Shown piece after piece: positions 8,867 to 17,457 of a DNA stretch of 64,000 bases. The position numbers and the translations under genes were made by a program. Source of the DNA: Planctomycetota bacterium (GTDB taxonomy: Bacteria > Planctomycetota > Brocadiia > Brocadiales > Brocadiaceae); NCBI GenBank assembly GCA_016188675.1, contig JACPHJ010000004.1, positions 19,808-83,807 on the forward strand. The letters are read 5' to 3'. The number at the start of each line of letters is the position of its first letter. Position 1 is the first letter of the stretch. The notes beneath the pieces are model-generated. The model searched no databases. It had not been told where the DNA came from and worked only from the letters and a program-made list of their open reading frames with translations.

Positions 8867-9982
8867 ATGCCCAAACTGAGTCTATTAGCACTTTTCCTGT
8901 TGTTGTTATGTCTTGCAAGTAATGCCTTTCCAGACGAGATAAAAACTATTGACGGCAATATTATCGAAGGAGAAGTGGCAGATGTTGATGATGAATATCT
9001 TTCTATCAGACAAGGACAAGAACGTATAAGTTTTATCCAATGGCGCATTATCAGCCTTATTTCGAGGGAGAAAGAGGTGATTATTGTAAACCATGATAAA
9101 AACCAAAGGAGATTTATAATTATGACAGCAGATGCGAATAGTTTATCTGCTAAAAATATAAATATTACAACAACAGATAAAATATCGGACATATACCCCG
9201 AAGAGTTGTTAACAAATCGTGTTTTATTTTACAAAGAAACGGAACAATCGGCGCTAGTAAAAGCGAACGTAGATTCTTCTACCGTATTTAGCATGAAAGA
9301 TGCGTCCGGGAAGAATACCATCCGTCATAAAAAGCCATGGAAGGGCAATATTGACGCCGGTCTTACGATCCAAAAAGGAAATAAAGAAGCATTGACAACC
9401 AATGCAAAGACTGACTTTTCCCTGGAAAGAACAAAAGACAATATGTATTTTAACGGTCTCCTTCTTGTCGAAACAAAAGACAGTGTAAAAAGCGCAGACG
9501 AACAACGGGGCACGCTGAAATATGAACGAAAACACAAAAGAAGACTTTATTCATTTTATCAGGAAAGCATGGAACATGACGAAATTGAGAAGCTCAACTT
9601 CCGCTCTATTTCATCTTCCGGAATAGGGTACCGGTTTATTGACACGGAAAGTTTAAAATATAAGTCTGAAGCCGGCCCGTCATTTACCTATGAAAGGTTT
9701 CGCGACAATATTCTCCAAACGGACCCCGGCTTGAGAATAGGAAATTTTGTCGATTGGCAAATCCTTCCTTCAACGCTATTCTATTTTAAAGTAGACTTTT
9801 TACCCGTACCGGAGAATATGGTTGACTGGCGGTTAGAGTCCGACATGGGGTTGCGGCACAACCTCACAAAATCTCTGTCATTGAACATGAACTGGATAAA
9901 TCAACACGACAATAAACCAAGCGCTGAGAATGTAAGTAAAAATGACGCCACGATACTAAGTACAATAGGATATAATTTTTAA
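8867..9982 (+). CDS. DUF481-type outer-membrane protein with N-terminal SH3-like segment
   Basis: A 371-residue exported protein. The signal peptide covers about residues 1-23. Residues 24-110 form a beta-rich segment starting IKTIDGNIIEGEVADVDDEYL, resembling the small DUF/SH3-like domain often fused to DUF481. The remainder is rich in alternating beta strands with aromatic ends and finishes with ATILSTIGYNF, a terminal aromatic typical of outer-membrane barrels. It starts 3 bases after the stop of the channel gene without a clear ribosome site, suggesting translational coupling. DUF481 proteins are linked to salt or osmotic stress in other bacteria, which fits the neighbours. Confidence 0.72.
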   Translation: MPKLSLLALFLLLLCLASNAFPDEIKTIDGNIIEGEVADVDDEYLSIRQGQERISFIQWRIISLISREKEVIIVNHDKNQRRFIIMTADANSLSAKNINITTTDKISDIYPEELLTNRVLFYKETEQSALVKANVDSSTVFSMKDASGKNTIRHKKPWKGNIDAGLTIQKGNKEALTTNAKTDFSLERTKDNMYFNGLLLVETKDSVKSADEQRGTLKYERKHKRRLYSFYQESMEHDEIEKLNFRSISSSGIGYRFIDTESLKYKSEAGPSFTYERFRDNILQTDPGLRIGNFVDWQILPSTLFYFKVDFLPVPENMVDWRLESDMGLRHNLTKSLSLNMNWINQHDNKPSAENVSKNDATILSTIGYNF

Positions 9983-10154
9983 AATTACTTTGTAACTGGC
10001 GTGGCGACAGATTTTCCCTTTTTAATACAATTTTTACTCGACAAAATTTGAAAAATGCCTTAATCTATGACGCAGACGTTGCCTATCTCCCTTATACTGT
10101 GTTTTTCAGAGGGAACTATGTAAGCATTTAAAAATATTCGCATTTCAATTCAAT

Positions 10155-11021
10155 ATGTCCATGACAGAAAAAAACAACAAATTGACAGAACCAGCAAAGA
10201 TGTCTTCTCCTCAAAAACCAATGAATACATGGAAGCACATGGTTGCCTATGTTTGTATATGGTTTCTAGTCGTAGTGCTTGTCATGGTTTATTTTACCTC
10301 AACAGGTTCACCACAAGCCGGCCTTTTAGAGGTTGGAGCATCTGCGTTAATTTTTGTCGCTTTGTTTCACCTTGTTATGAAATTCTTCCCACTCGTCGCT
10401 AAGATCATTACTTCCATAATTGTAATAGGTTTTGGGATTGCATTAATCTTCGTGAATTATCACTATTTGAAAGTTGTTAAAAAAGATGCTTCACTGGAGC
10501 AATTATTAGTGGGAGACCTTCTCGTTCATAAGATTTTAAAAACCATCGAAAAAGAGCCAATTGCTTTAGTAACCAAAGAAGAAATTCCCAAAACAGTTTC
10601 AGAACCAACATATGAAAAACCATCACCGGCAATATCTCTTGATCAAATAAAAACAACGATTGCAGCTCCAATCACAGCGGGCACGAACTTAGAATTATTA
10701 CATATTACACCACCTGCCCCCGTTATTAAAACAGGGACAGCGTTTATGACCGAAAAATATAAGATGGAGTCGCATGCCGGTATGATGCATGAGGAAATTT
10801 CCCGTTTGACATTTACAACAAAAGAACGTGAGCCTATAGTCCAGCACGTTACCGAAAGAAAAGATCTTATGCCTTCATTTCTCCTCGGAGTCATTCAAGA
10901 AACATCAATTACTGCATTAAAAGACCATAAGATTCAACCTTCTATATCCGGGATGCCTGAATCAATTAATATGATAAAATTGTGCGAACCTTTAAAAGAA
11001 GGCCGTATGCCGGTTAATTAA
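10155..11021 (+). CDS. Hypothetical membrane protein with long soluble tail
   Basis: A 288-residue protein that I do not recognise. It has three hydrophobic segments at about residues 29-47, 53-75 and 79-104, followed by a 180-residue hydrophilic, Thr/Pro/Ile-rich tail that looks largely unstructured (for example PISGMPESI and ITPPAPVIKTG). An alternative ATG two codons downstream is possible; no strong ribosome site is seen for either. It is followed by a palindromic repeat and a TPR protein. Confidence 0.55.
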   Translation: MSMTEKNNKLTEPAKMSSPQKPMNTWKHMVAYVCIWFLVVVLVMVYFTSTGSPQAGLLEVGASALIFVALFHLVMKFFPLVAKIITSIIVIGFGIALIFVNYHYLKVVKKDASLEQLLVGDLLVHKILKTIEKEPIALVTKEEIPKTVSEPTYEKPSPAISLDQIKTTIAAPITAGTNLELLHITPPAPVIKTGTAFMTEKYKMESHAGMMHEEISRLTFTTKEREPIVQHVTERKDLMPSFLLGVIQETSITALKDHKIQPSISGMPESINMIKLCEPLKEGRMPVN

Positions 11022-11025
11022 ATTT

Positions 11026-11152
11026 TATAGGAATTTTCATTTTATTTAGCGAGTTTTAGGATGGCATAAAATCCCCCTTAGAAAAGGGGGCAAGGGGGTT
11101 GTAAAATAACCAGAAAAAACACAACCCCCTGTTTCCCCCTTATTAAGTGGGA
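11026..11152. repeat. Modular palindromic repeat (CCCCCTT...AAGGGGG family) with flanking TATAGGAATTTTCAT motif
   Basis: The region begins with the motif TATAGGAATTTTCAT, then two inverted blocks, tcccccttagaaaaggggg followed by caagggggttgt, and the inverse acaaccccctgtttccccc tail. The same block occurs reversed at 23248-23321. The motif is the reverse complement of a TTGAAATTCCTATA element found at several other repeats in the window. It fills the space between the membrane protein and the TPR gene. Confidence 0.75.
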
Positions 11153-11187
11153 TTAACTCGTTTGATATTTTTAATAGGAGTCATGTT

Positions 11188-11901
11188 ATGAAGATGGTTA
11201 TCGTAACAGTTCTTATGCTTTTAGCTTTAGTAAACGTTGGTTATTGCCAGGATCAGGGTAAAGATGAATCTTTGGATGCTGCGCTTAAGGAATTTCAACA
11301 AGCTGTTGAAAAAAATCCCAACTACGCCGAGGCGTATTATAATCTTGGGATTGTGTATAGTGAAAAAGGAATGGCAGGAGATGCAATCGCCGCATACAAA
11401 AAAACATTAGAGATTGAACCCAATTTTGCAAAGGCACACAACAATCTCGGTGTAATATATTATGAGGCGGGCCGATTAGACGAAGCTGTAGAAACCCTTA
11501 AAAAGGCCATTGCAATATCCCCACAGTATGTCGAGTCACACTACAATCTTGGGATTGTTTATCATGGAAAGAAGCAATACTCCGATGCCGTGGCGGCTTT
11601 TAAAAAAGCCGTAGAACTTAACCCAAACTTTGAAAAGGGATATTATAATTTAGGTGTCACATATGCTTCTACGGATGCCATAGACGAATCTCTCGCCGCC
11701 TTTAAAAAAACGGTTGAAATTAACCCAGAATATTCGGATGCTTACTATAATATGGGTGTCGCCTATGCAAAGAAGGATCAACTTGACGAGGCTATTAAAT
11801 CCTTACAAAAAGCCTTAGAACTCAACCCAAACGACGATAAGGCGCATTTCGCTTTGGGTGTAATCTATCAGGCTAAACGGAAGGCAAAAGTGTCAAAATA
11901 A
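11188..11901 (+). CDS. Exported TPR-repeat protein
   Basis: A 237-residue protein with a signal peptide (about 1-21, ending NVGYCQ) followed by about six 34-residue tetratricopeptide repeats, each with the AYYNLGIVYxxKG and AIxxYKKTLEIEPNF pattern. It likely acts as a scaffold for protein contacts in the periplasm or paryphoplasm. An AATAGGAGT ribosome site precedes the ATG. No partner is evident; the downstream sugar transporter gene begins about 45 bases later. Confidence 0.85.
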   Translation: MKMVIVTVLMLLALVNVGYCQDQGKDESLDAALKEFQQAVEKNPNYAEAYYNLGIVYSEKGMAGDAIAAYKKTLEIEPNFAKAHNNLGVIYYEAGRLDEAVETLKKAIAISPQYVESHYNLGIVYHGKKQYSDAVAAFKKAVELNPNFEKGYYNLGVTYASTDAIDESLAAFKKTVEINPEYSDAYYNMGVAYAKKDQLDEAIKSLQKALELNPNDDKAHFALGVIYQAKRKAKVSK

Positions 11902-11945
11902 TTTTGGGAAGATACTACAGCGCCCCTGAAGAACTCGCATTAAAC

Positions 11946-12773
11946 ATGGTGGAAAAGATTTTTAAGAAACTTGCCTTTTATATATTTTCAATCCTTATCA
12001 TATTCTGGAATATAGGTCCTTTTCTCTGGATTTTATTGACCTCTCTCAAGCCTGCATCACAGATCATGCAACTGCCACCCATATTCCCGGCTAATTATAC
12101 TATTGACGCATACAAAAACGTCCTTTTGGGAAGCCATTTTCCTCAGTACTTGTTTAATAGTTTTATGGTATCGCTATCAACAGTATTGATAACCATACCT
12201 TTCTCACTCCTTGCAGCATACGGAATATCGCGCTTCTCATTCCGGGGAAAGACTTCCATTTTATTCATGATTATGATCCTGTTTACCATTCCCTCCATAA
12301 GTCTTGTAGCAGCCCTTTATAAACTTTTTTATGCCCTGGGGTGGATCAACCTGCCTATTTCTCTTATCTGTAATTACAGCGCCCTCAATTTTCCCCTGGC
12401 CTTTTTCCTCTTGATAAAATATATTGACAAAATCCCAATCGAGATGGACTGTGCTGCCCTCATAGACGGCTGTACACATTTTCAAACCTTTCGGTATATT
12501 ATTACCCCCATATCCTCGCCCGGCATCATTTCTGCGGCAATTCTTGTCTTTATCTTTTGCTGGAATGAATTCCTTTTTGCCCTTACCTTCACCCTCGATG
12601 AAACAACACGGATGGCATCTGTGGGGATTGCCCTGTTTCAAGGCACGTATGAGATTCCCTGGGGTGATATTGCCGCCGCCTCTGTCGCAGTGACGCTTCC
12701 ACTCCTTGCCTTTTTAACGTTTTTCCAAAAATATATTGTACAGGGTTTGACATCAGGTGCGGTGAAAGAATGA
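11946..12773 (+). CDS. Carbohydrate ABC transporter permease, MalG type
   Basis: A roughly 275-residue inner-membrane permease with about six hydrophobic segments. The cytoplasmic EAA loop is visible as EMDCAALIDGCTHFQTFRYI, matching the CUT1 family. I place the start at the ATG at 11946; an upstream in-frame TTG at 11904 exists but lacks a ribosome site. The stop overlaps the ATP-binding gene start by 4 bases (ATGA), so the two are coupled. Together with MalK-, SBP- and MalF-like genes nearby it should import a di- or oligosaccharide, perhaps maltose or trehalose. Confidence 0.87.
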   Translation: MVEKIFKKLAFYIFSILIIFWNIGPFLWILLTSLKPASQIMQLPPIFPANYTIDAYKNVLLGSHFPQYLFNSFMVSLSTVLITIPFSLLAAYGISRFSFRGKTSILFMIMILFTIPSISLVAALYKLFYALGWINLPISLICNYSALNFPLAFFLLIKYIDKIPIEMDCAALIDGCTHFQTFRYIITPISSPGIISAAILVFIFCWNEFLFALTFTLDETTRMASVGIALFQGTYEIPWGDIAAASVAVTLPLLAFLTFFQKYIVQGLTSGAVKE

Positions 12774-13828
12774 AGATAAGACTGCAAGACCTTACAAAAC
12801 AATACAGACATACCACTGCCGTAAACAATCTGAATTTAGATATAAACAGCGGCGAATTTCTGGTGGTGCTGGGATCAAGCGGGAGTGGGAAATCCACCAC
12901 ATTAAACATGCTTGCAGGTCTGGAATCGCCTACCTCAGGATATCTCTTCTTTGATGAACATATAGTCAATCATTTATCGCCCGGAGAAAGAGACGTTGCT
13001 CTGGTCTTCCAGAACTATGCCTTGTATCCGCATATGAAGGTTTGCGACAATATTGCCTTTCCCCTCAGAATAAGGAAGGAAAATAATATTGACAAAAAGG
13101 TCTTTGAAATGGCTGATATGTTAGGGCTAAACTCCATGATGCGGAAATACCCGAAGGAGCTTTCCGGTGGAGAAAGACAGAGAGTCGCGCTGGCACGGGC
13201 GCTTGTCAGGAATCCCCAGGTGTTTTTGATGGATGAACCGCTGAGCAATCTTGATGCGCGTCTTCGACTTTCGGCACGAATGGAATTAAAAAAACTGCAA
13301 AGGGATCGCAATATTACCACTGTGTATGTTACCCATGACCAGACCGAGGCCCTCACATTGGGAGACCGTATCGCCATCATGGACAAGGGTACAATACAGC
13401 AAATTGGTGCTCCCAATGAGATATACCAGAAGCCCCAAAACATTTTTGTTGCAGGTTTTATCGGGACGCCACCCATGAACATGGCACAAATAAAGATTTA
13501 CGATTTACACGCATTTAATATCGGTGGAGTAACGGTTGAATTTCCTGTTTTATTGCCCAATAAAAAAGACCTCATTTTAGGCATACGACCCGAAAAATTA
13601 ACAATTGTGCCTCCAAACACACCTTTTGCCATTCCCGGGAAAATCGAGCATATAGAATATCTTGGCAGCGAATCGGTATGCCATGTTGAAATCACTAAAA
13701 ACATGACATGGTATGTTAAAGGTAATGGTGGAGAAGAAACAAAAACAGGGGAGCAAGTGGGCCTGCAATTCTCTCCCGAAGATGCCCATTGGTTTGATCC
13801 TGTAACCGGCGAAAGGATAGCATTTTGA
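12770..13828 (+). CDS. Carbohydrate ABC transporter ATP-binding subunit (MalK/UgpC/MsmX type)
   Basis: A 352-residue ATPase. Walker A is GSSGSGKST (about residues 37-45), the signature is LSGGERQR, Walker B is VFLMDEPLSNLDAR and the H-loop is VTHDQTEA. The C-terminal regulatory domain (about 240-352) with LGIRPEKL is typical of CUT1 sugar importers. The start overlaps the permease stop. It energises uptake through the MalG and MalF permeases. The SBP and MalF genes are over 2 kb downstream, separated by an accessory island. Confidence 0.92.
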   Translation: MKIRLQDLTKQYRHTTAVNNLNLDINSGEFLVVLGSSGSGKSTTLNMLAGLESPTSGYLFFDEHIVNHLSPGERDVALVFQNYALYPHMKVCDNIAFPLRIRKENNIDKKVFEMADMLGLNSMMRKYPKELSGGERQRVALARALVRNPQVFLMDEPLSNLDARLRLSARMELKKLQRDRNITTVYVTHDQTEALTLGDRIAIMDKGTIQQIGAPNEIYQKPQNIFVAGFIGTPPMNMAQIKIYDLHAFNIGGVTVEFPVLLPNKKDLILGIRPEKLTIVPPNTPFAIPGKIEHIEYLGSESVCHVEITKNMTWYVKGNGGEETKTGEQVGLQFSPEDAHWFDPVTGERIAF

Positions 13829-13841
13829 ACTGGATAGTATT

Positions 13842-13901
13842 GGAATTTTCATTTTATTTATGCGGTTTTCTGGTGGTACGGACAAACAGAGCTTGTCCGT
13901 G
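13842..13901. repeat. GGAATTTTCATTTTATTTA motif plus small hairpin
   Basis: The sequence tggaattttcattttattta repeats that at 11030-11048 almost exactly. It is followed by an inverted repeat tacggacaa / ttgtccgtg (13876-13902). This is another member of the window's modular repeat set, placed just after the ATPase gene at the edge of the accessory island. Confidence 0.55.
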
Positions 13902-13995
13902 ATTAGCTTTAATTATATACAACCTTTTTATATTGACGAAAACAAACTGAGGTATTATATTTTTATCGAAAATGTCTTATTCGAGGACTGGATAA

Positions 13996-14322
13996 ATGAG
14001 AATTTTAGAGATTGTTCCAAAAGAAGATTACCTACTATACATCAAGACAGATGATGGGCAAACAGGTCTATTTGATGTAAAGCCCTATCTCGAATCAGAA
14101 GCCTTTGTGCCACTGAAAGACAGAATTGAATTTGAACGTATTCACAATGGGGAGTATTACATTGAGTGGGAGTGTGGGGCGGACCTATCTGCAGATACCA
14201 TTGAGGCGAGGTGGAAACCCGGGGCAATAGAAGACACTCAACAAAATGGTAGGACGCTGGAAGAGACATGGGGGGTCTCAAAATCTTTATTTGCCCACCC
14301 AATTCTGGCGGTACTGACTTGA
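13996..14322 (+). CDS. DUF2442-like small protein
   Basis: A 108-residue protein. The start MRILEIVPKEDYLLYIK and the core FDVKPYLESEAF followed by IEWECGADLSADTIE match the DUF2442 family, which is often beside toxin-antitoxin genes. Typical members end soon after the DLSADTL motif; here the frame runs about 30 residues further with unrelated-looking sequence, so the true end may have been altered. It immediately precedes the HigBA pair. Confidence 0.65.
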   Translation: MRILEIVPKEDYLLYIKTDDGQTGLFDVKPYLESEAFVPLKDRIEFERIHNGEYYIEWECGADLSADTIEARWKPGAIEDTQQNGRTLEETWGVSKSLFAHPILAVLT

Positions 14323-14353
14323 CAAGCGTAACTCTATAGGTTACATTGTTATT

Positions 14354-14632
14354 GTGATAAAAAGCTTTGTGCATAAAGGTCTGGAAAACTATTTTTACAA
14401 TGGATCGAAGAAAGGTATTCAACCACAACACGCTCAGAAATTAGCTGATTTACTTGATAGGCTTGATGCTGCACGAGACATAACTGATATGAGATTCCCT
14501 GGGTCTGATTTACATCAACTCAAAGGGAAGATGAAGGGATTATGGGCAGTAAAGGTTTCAGGGAATTGGAGAGTAGTTTTTAGCTTCAAAGAGGCTAATG
14601 CCTACGATATTAATTATATTGACTATCATTAA
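14354..14632 (+). CDS. higB: HigB-type RelE-superfamily toxin
   Basis: A 92-residue basic protein starting at GTG. Motifs RFPGSDLHQLKGKMKGLW and WRVVFSFKEANAYDINYIDYH are those of the HigB/plasmid-maintenance killer family, ribosome-dependent mRNA interferases. The gene is 12 bases upstream of a HigA-like antitoxin, in the toxin-first order typical of higBA. It probably autoregulates with its antitoxin. It sits in a small accessory island within the sugar transporter genes. Confidence 0.9.
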   Translation: MIKSFVHKGLENYFYNGSKKGIQPQHAQKLADLLDRLDAARDITDMRFPGSDLHQLKGKMKGLWAVKVSGNWRVVFSFKEANAYDINYIDYH

Positions 14633-14644
14633 GAAGGTGAGAAT

Positions 14645-14938
14645 ATGAAAGCAAGAAAAAGACTGCCGACCCATCCGGGGGGTATTTTGAGAAGGCATTA
14701 TATGGAACCGTTGTCTTTGACGGTTTCGGAGCTTGCCGAGGTTCTTGGGGTATCAAGAAAAACATTATCAAAGATTGTAAACGAGCGCGGTTCTGTTACT
14801 CCGGACATGGCTTTACGTTTGTCGAAGGCATTCAAAACAACGCCGGAGTTATGGCTTAACCTTCAGCAGAATTATGACATATGGCATGCGTCTCAAGAGT
14901 CTAAAGACTGGAAGATGGTTGAGGCAATTGTATTATAG
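14645..14938 (+). CDS. higA: HigA-type XRE-family antitoxin
   Basis: A 97-residue protein with an N-terminal THPGGILRRHYMEPLSLT motif and a helix-turn-helix (about residues 25-60, VSELAEVLGVSRKTLSKIVN), followed by the family signature TTPELWLNLQQNYD. It neutralises the upstream HigB toxin and represses the operon. An AAGGTGAG site precedes the ATG. An attC-like ATCTAAC core lies a few bases past its stop. Confidence 0.92.
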   Translation: MKARKRLPTHPGGILRRHYMEPLSLTVSELAEVLGVSRKTLSKIVNERGSVTPDMALRLSKAFKTTPELWLNLQQNYDIWHASQESKDWKMVEAIVL

Positions 14939-14941
14939 GTA

Positions 14942-15332
14942 ATCTAACAACGCGTTGCAGAAGGCAGTTGGGGGATAAAATCTCAAAAAGCAAAAGGAAC
15001 AAAAGGGGTCACCCATTAGAAGGCTGTACGAGAATGCAAAATCGTAAAAATTCAGATATTGATTTACAAGGACTTTTGACTCAAGAAATCACGAAGAAAT
15101 GAATTCTCGGGCAACCTGTAAAGATTTGTGACCCCATCCCCTTTCCATCCCCTTTGAGTGCTGGCTGGTTCCCCGCGTGGGTTATTTAAGTCGTTATGCT
15201 TAAAATAAGAGAATAAAAGGACAAATTGATAAAGAAAGAATTTGCACTTATCACTAATGATCCAATCATTTCATCTTCAAGGTTTGTAAAGGTTTTTTGG
15301 TAATAGAAGCAACTGTATAATCATCGTTAGAC
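14942..15332. other. Gap of about 410 bases: attC-like core sites at each end, GGGGTCAC/GTGACCCC repeat inside
   Basis: ATCTAAC at 14942-14948 fits the attC R'' consensus RYYYAAC, and GTTAGAC at 15326-15332 fits R' GTTRRRY. They are nearly complementary but about 380 bases apart, too far for a normal attC, so one or two damaged sites or an insertion are likely. Between them an inverted pair aaaggggtcac (about 15001) and gtgaccccatcccctttcc (about 15120) is visible. No coding sequence was recognised. Confidence 0.4.
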
Positions 15333-15350
15333 AAGCAGGCCACTTCACTT

Positions 15351-16034
15351 ATGGGATTTACACTAGATAAAGTTGTGCCGTGGGGACGCTCCTATGATGA
15401 ATATGTCAACATGTTTGACCTTTCTGAGGACGATCTTCGGCTTCATATTATTGGCTGCGGTGACGGTCCATCTGGATTTAATGCAGAGTTAACGATACGG
15501 GGTGGGAACGTCATCTCAGTTGATCCAATTTATGCGTTTGACGCTGCGCAGATCAGAAGCCGCATCTCAGATACATACGAAACCGTGATAGCCCAATTGC
15601 GCAAGAACAAAAGCGACTATGTTTGGGACGTCATCTCATCGCCTGAAGATCTCGGACGTATTCGCATGTCTGCAATGGATATCTTTGTATCGGATTTCGA
15701 AACTGGAAAAGGCGAGGGACGATACATTGCTGGGGAACTACCATCATTGCCTTTTGAAAGCGGAAAATTCGACATCGCCTTGTCGTCTCATTTCCTGTTT
15801 CTGTATAGCGCCCACCTGTCAGTTGAGTTTCATCTTCAGTCTATCCAGGAGATGTTGCGTGTAGCTCACGAAGTTCGGGTGTTTCCTTTGCTCACACTTG
15901 ATGGTAAACCTTCGCCGTATCTTGACACCATAACCAGGCATTTTACTGCCCAGGGATTTATTGTTGAGTCTAAGCGCGTACCTTACGAATTCCAGCGAGG
16001 TGGTAATAAAATGTTCCTTATCAAACATGTCTAA
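15351..16034 (+). CDS. SAM-dependent methyltransferase-like protein
   Basis: A 227-residue soluble protein. LHIIGCGDGPSGFNAEL (about residues 31-47) resembles motif I of class I methyltransferases, VISVDPIYAFD motif II, and LPFESGKFDIALSSHFLFLY the post-motif region. Substrate is unknown. It is preceded by an attC-like GTTAGAC, and its stop codon TAA lies inside the attC-like GTCTAAC at 16029-16035, so it looks like a gene cassette. It has no functional relation to the flanking sugar transporter genes. Confidence 0.72.
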   Translation: MGFTLDKVVPWGRSYDEYVNMFDLSEDDLRLHIIGCGDGPSGFNAELTIRGGNVISVDPIYAFDAAQIRSRISDTYETVIAQLRKNKSDYVWDVISSPEDLGRIRMSAMDIFVSDFETGKGEGRYIAGELPSLPFESGKFDIALSSHFLFLYSAHLSVEFHLQSIQEMLRVAHEVRVFPLLTLDGKPSPYLDTITRHFTAQGFIVESKRVPYEFQRGGNKMFLIKHV

Positions 16035-16035
16035 C
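16029..16035 (+). other. attC-like R'' core site overlapping the methyltransferase stop
   Basis: GTCTAAC fits RYYYAAC and includes the TAA stop. Paired with GTTAGAC upstream of the gene (15326-15332), it frames the methyltransferase as a cassette-like unit. The expected R' end of the same attC was not found in the next 140 bases, so the site is probably truncated. Confidence 0.35.
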
Positions 16036-16176
16036 CTCTTGCTCAAAACACAACAGTGCATGAAGGAGACATGGGACTATGTATTTCTGTCTTTGTTTTT
16101 CTTTCGCATGCCTCTTGACAAGGCACTTAATCTGCTACCTTTCTTTTACAATTATGGTTTACCATGAGAGTCCACA

Positions 16177-17457
16177 GTGAAATTTAATCCCAAAAAAATA
16201 ATTATCTTGTCTGTTTATGTCATGGTTGGTTTATGGATTGCCTATACTTTTTTCAGAACTGGCAAAACGGATGAAGTCGTTTTCAGTATTGGGGCAGGCA
16301 CAGAAGAAATCCGATTTGTGAAAAAACTGATAGAAGAATTTGAGACTAAACACCCTGCCATAAAAGTGGTCTTAAACGTCCTGCCAGCGCCCACAGATCA
16401 GCAGCATCATTATTACATTACCACATTGGGAGCAAAAAACAAAGATATTGACGTAATGAGAATTGATACTATCTGGATAGCAGAATTTGCATCGGCCGGA
16501 TGGCTTGAATCTCTGGGGAAGTATATTGACAAAGAAGACCGGGCATCTTTTATTCCGGTAACGGAAAAAACAAATGTCTTTCAGGACAACTTATACGCCA
16601 TACCCTGGAATGCCAACGTCGGCCTTTTATACTATAGAAAAGACTTATTGGAAAAGTATAATATGCATCCACCCAACACGTGGGAGGAACTTATTGAGAT
16701 ATGCACAAAAATTTCGGCTTCTGAATCCATTTACGGCTATCTCTGGCAGGGAAAGCAGTATGAAGGGCTGGTGTGTAACTTTGTCGAATTTATAGGCAGT
16801 AACAATGGCGGGATAATTGACGATGCGGGAAGGATAATCGTTGATGCCGAACAGAATAAAATTGCCTTAAATCTTATGCGCGATTTGATATGGGAATACC
16901 GTATATCTCCGCAAAATACTTACAGTGAACTTGCGGAGGAATCTTCCAGACATCTCTTCCAACAGGGGAAAGGCTTGTTTTTAAGAAACTGGACCTATGT
17001 GTGGGAATTATGCCAGAAAGACCCGTCAATGAAAGGCAAGGTAGGTGTTTCTCAATTGCCCAAATTTTCTGATGGGAAACCAGCGTCGGTGTATGGAGGC
17101 TGGCATCTCGCTATCAATGCGTACTCAAAGAAGAAGGAACGGGCATGGCAGTTAATCAATTTTTTAACTTCATACGAAACACAAAAAGAATTAGCTATAG
17201 ATTTATCCTGGTTACCTTCGAGAAAAGCATTGTATAAAGACCCGGAACTGCTGGAGAAATTGCCTTTCCTTCCAGTCGTTGAATCGGCGTTACAAGACGT
17301 CCAAATCAGGCCGAACGTTCCCTATTATCAATGGATTAGTGATGTTTTGCAGAAACACGTTAACAAGGCGCTGTCAAATCAAACAAGCAGCGAAGAGGCT
17401 TTAAGTTCAATAAAAGCAAAACTCGAAGGGATAAAACGTGATTTTACTGAAAACTAA
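16177..17457 (+). CDS. Extracellular sugar-binding protein of ABC importer (family 1)
   Basis: A 426-residue protein starting at GTG. Residues 9-27 form a hydrophobic signal or anchor without a lipobox, followed by a periplasmic binding-protein fold. The segment AGTEEIRFVKKLIEEFETKH, the IDVMRIDTIWIAEFASAGWL region and NLYAIPWNANVGLLYYRKDL are typical of maltose/trehalose-type solute-binding proteins. It delivers sugar to the permease pair. The 3' end overlaps the MalF-type gene by 20 bases. Confidence 0.87.
   Translation: MKFNPKKIIILSVYVMVGLWIAYTFFRTGKTDEVVFSIGAGTEEIRFVKKLIEEFETKHPAIKVVLNVLPAPTDQQHHYYITTLGAKNKDIDVMRIDTIWIAEFASAGWLESLGKYIDKEDRASFIPVTEKTNVFQDNLYAIPWNANVGLLYYRKDLLEKYNMHPPNTWEELIEICTKISASESIYGYLWQGKQYEGLVCNFVEFIGSNNGGIIDDAGRIIVDAEQNKIALNLMRDLIWEYRISPQNTYSELAEESSRHLFQQGKGLFLRNWTYVWELCQKDPSMKGKVGVSQLPKFSDGKPASVYGGWHLAINAYSKKKERAWQLINFLTSYETQKELAIDLSWLPSRKALYKDPELLEKLPFLPVVESALQDVQIRPNVPYYQWISDVLQKHVNKALSNQTSSEEALSSIKAKLEGIKRDFTEN

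Noticed and set aside
11904..11945. TTG start for the MalG-type permease
   Set aside because: No ribosome site and the extra residues are not typical of the family.
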